Part shown: positions 62,710 to 64,000 of the stretch, in pieces
Numbering within the stretch: the first letter of the stretch is position 1
Layout of the letters: each line of letters starts with the position of its first letter
Assembly: GCA_963790545.1 (NCBI GenBank)
Contig: CAWBPA010000019.1
Location: forward strand, 186,001 to 250,000
Length of the DNA: 64,000 nt
Origin: DATBJG01 sp963790545
Lineage (GTDB): Bacteria > Acidobacteriota > Vicinamibacteria > Vicinamibacterales > JAMQPK01
Direction of reading: 5' to 3'
Notes under the pieces: model-generated
Told to the model about the DNA's origin: nothing
The model's input: only the letters and a program-made list of their open reading frames with translations
Database searches by the model: none
Translations under genes and position numbers: made by a program

Positions 62710-63138
62710 TCACCTCACAATAATGGTTCCTATCCACTGCGATTGTGGAAACAGATTGTGATCGTGGAAGCCGCAGGTGCGCACGGTGTTCAGCGTGCCG
62801 GTTTCCCGGGATTGACCGGGCGTGAGGAACCCCACCGCGTCAATCTCAGGACAGTCGCCGTGCGTCGGATGGGGATCGGAGTTCATGGTGTGAACTTGGT
62901 TATCGTTGTTGACAAACTGCACGCGCGTCCCGGGAGAAACTGTCAGTTCCCTGGGACTGACGCCCGCTGACGTCAGCGTAAACACGTTTCCACTGCCCGT
63001 TCCGCCACCACCACCACCACCACCGCCGCCGCTCGGCGGCGTCGGTGCCCCCGGATTCGAGCTCCCGCCGCAGGCACCGGACGCGACCATCAATATCGTC
63101 ACCACAGCCATAACCAGAAGGCGTTTTTTGATCGTCAT
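62710..63138 (-). CDS. cupredoxin-like lipoprotein, paralogue of the one at 46 kb
   Basis: 142 residues. A signal (LLVMAVVTILMVASGACGGSS) ends in a lipoprotein-like cysteine. A run of ten glycines, encoded by a CCA/CCG triplet repeat (63006-63035 on the plus strand), links it to a small beta domain with QVHTMNSDPH, HGDCPEIDAVGFLTPGQS and TVRTCGFHDHN. These match the paralogue's PHDMF, PDCPEMARVGFLVPGQS and ECTFHDH closely and are the likely copper ligands. It lies downstream of a DUF5777-type barrel gene on the same strand, with a palindromic element between them. Confidence 0.83.
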   Translation of the reverse strand: MTIKKRLLVMAVVTILMVASGACGGSSNPGAPTPPSGGGGGGGGGGTGSGNVFTLTSAGVSPRELTVSPGTRVQFVNNDNQVHTMNSDPHPTHGDCPEIDAVGFLTPGQSRETGTLNTVRTCGFHDHNLFPQSQWIGTIIVR

Positions 63139-63176
63139 ATCATTCCACCCGGGATCCCTTTGATAGGGCCCGACAC

Positions 63177-63201
63177 GCGGACCCTAAAGGGTCCGCGCTA
63201 C
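63177..63201. repeat. GTAGCGCGG-family half element
   Basis: GCGGACCCTAAAGGGTCCGC followed by GCTAC. This single hairpin lies between the barrel and cupredoxin-like genes. Its stem matches the right hairpin at 4200-4218. Confidence 0.85.
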
Positions 63202-63211
63202 ACGATTGAGT

Positions 63212-64000
63212 TCAATTGAAGCGTCGTGAAATGTTGAATCCCATGTACCAGTCGTCATTGGTGAACCCGCCTCGGGCGATCTGCCCCATTGTGGTGCCGA
63301 GCGCATTCGAGAAGTTCAACTGAAACACGTGACCACCCGCCCGTTTCTCGATCGCGAAGGAGCCATGATGGACGCCGGGATCATGCCCGGCCAGGCGTGG
63401 CGCCCATTCGCCGACCACGTACACAGTCGGACGAATGCGGAGTCTGGTGCTGAGCCCCAGCATGAATGTGTCATTGTGATCGGCCAGTTCGCTGGGATCG
63501 GGATTGCTGTTGTTCACCCAGACGGGCTCAATGTAGAAAGCGGCGCGCTCTCCAGCGAGCCTTGAAATAATCGCGCCAACGGCCGGCGAGTAGCTGTCGC
63601 TGAAGTTGTCCGTGCCATCAATCGAACCCCAGACGGCAATGCCGACTGGCATGTCACCGCGCTGCCGGCGGAGATCGTATTGCGTAAAGAACTCGATGGT
63701 TTTGTTGAGATTCGTGCGATGGACGCCGACTTGGACGCCCCGGAACAGGCCGAACCGGTACTCGAGGCCGATAATGGCGCCTCCATCAAGGCCGAAGGCG
63801 TCTTCCACGAGATCGACGAAGTCCCCTTGACCTAGCGGGCGGGTGAAGCGATGCGTCACACGAAACGCGCTCCGATGCCGAGGAACACGCATGGTTGTCG
63901 GCAGCGTGACGAGCGTGTAATCGGGCTGTGCGGGGTGGATGACGCGGTCATTATCCTCGTCTTGTCCCAGAGCCGCAGGCACAGCTGAGAAAAACGCGAC
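63212..64000 (-). CDS. DUF5777-type beta-barrel protein, N-terminus cut by the window end
   Basis: About 262 residues visible. The frame is open to the last base and begins inside a signal peptide (VAFFSAVPAALGQ), so the true start lies outside the window. The body has VIHPAQPDYTLVTLPTTMRV and SAFRVTHRFTRPLGQGDFVD, then IGLEYRFGLFRGVQVGVHRT, which I recognise as the DUF5777 barrel family often found near cytochromes and copper proteins. The C-terminus WYMGFNISRRFN ends near Phe as outer-membrane barrels do. It probably forms a unit with the cupredoxin-like gene 74 bp downstream. Function unknown. Confidence 0.82.
   Translation of the reverse strand, partial: VAFFSAVPAALGQDEDNDRVIHPAQPDYTLVTLPTTMRVPRHRSAFRVTHRFTRPLGQGDFVDLVEDAFGLDGGAIIGLEYRFGLFRGVQVGVHRTNLNKTIEFFTQYDLRRQRGDMPVGIAVWGSIDGTDNFSDSYSPAVGAIISRLAGERAAFYIEPVWVNNSNPDPSELADHNDTFMLGLSTRLRIRPTVYVVGEWAPRLAGHDPGVHHGSFAIEKRAGGHVFQLNFSNALGTTMGQIARGGFTNDDWYMGFNISRRFN

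Overview
The window looks like a piece of an Acidobacteriota chromosome, most likely of the Vicinamibacteria type. The reasons are several large TonB-dependent receptors with an N-terminal carboxypeptidase-regulatory-like domain, a TPR-tailed Ser/Thr kinase, a DUF5777-type barrel, S46 and S9 peptidases, a homodimeric pyruvate dehydrogenase and G+C-rich coding DNA. This is inference from gene content; there is no rRNA or marker gene to fix it. No tRNA, rRNA, CRISPR array, transposase, integrase or phage gene was recognised.

Layout. 0-6.3 kb: an ABC exporter pair, a membrane-anchored protein, a GNAT, a GGCT-fold protein, a PilZ protein, a degenerate receiver and an aldehyde dehydrogenase. 6.3-7.3 kb: two large minisatellites built from the same words in opposite orientation. 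7.3-20.6 kb: a Ser/Thr kinase with a periplasmic TPR domain, a secreted metzincin-like protease with pentapeptide-like repeats, and two divergent TonB receptors. 20.8-29.8 kb: an S9 peptidase, a TPR protein, folE, a secreted protein, a Tes/Mss-like radical SAM enzyme, a YpdA-like reductase and a LON-domain protein. 29.9-34.9 kb: a VWA/MoxR pair, a glycerophosphodiesterase and a threonine-dehydratase-like enzyme. 35.1-42.5 kb: a central-metabolism block of aceE, aceF, lpd, a family 5 uracil-DNA glycosylase and lipA; lipA makes the cofactor that aceF carries. 42.6-64 kb: an M61 peptidase followed by an envelope and metal-handling region with cupredoxin-like lipoproteins, small Cys/His-rich secreted proteins, TonB receptors, a PepSY membrane protein, a cobalamin riboswitch in front of a BtuB-like receptor and a c-type cytochrome, an MFS transporter, an S46 peptidase and a DUF5777 barrel.

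Two things stand out beyond the genes. First, the spacers carry several dispersed repeat families. The most striking is a set of about 15 degenerate tandem arrays that all have a 7-base period but a different heptamer at each site, lying against stop or start codons. There are also palindromic elements with covarying stems, and a G/C-rich hairpin leader placed just before start codons. Second, ten genes, including the housekeeping genes aceF and lpd, are split by single-base frame changes while both halves stay conserved. This is most simply explained by uncorrected indel errors in the assembly; such genes are annotated end to end with the breakpoints noted.
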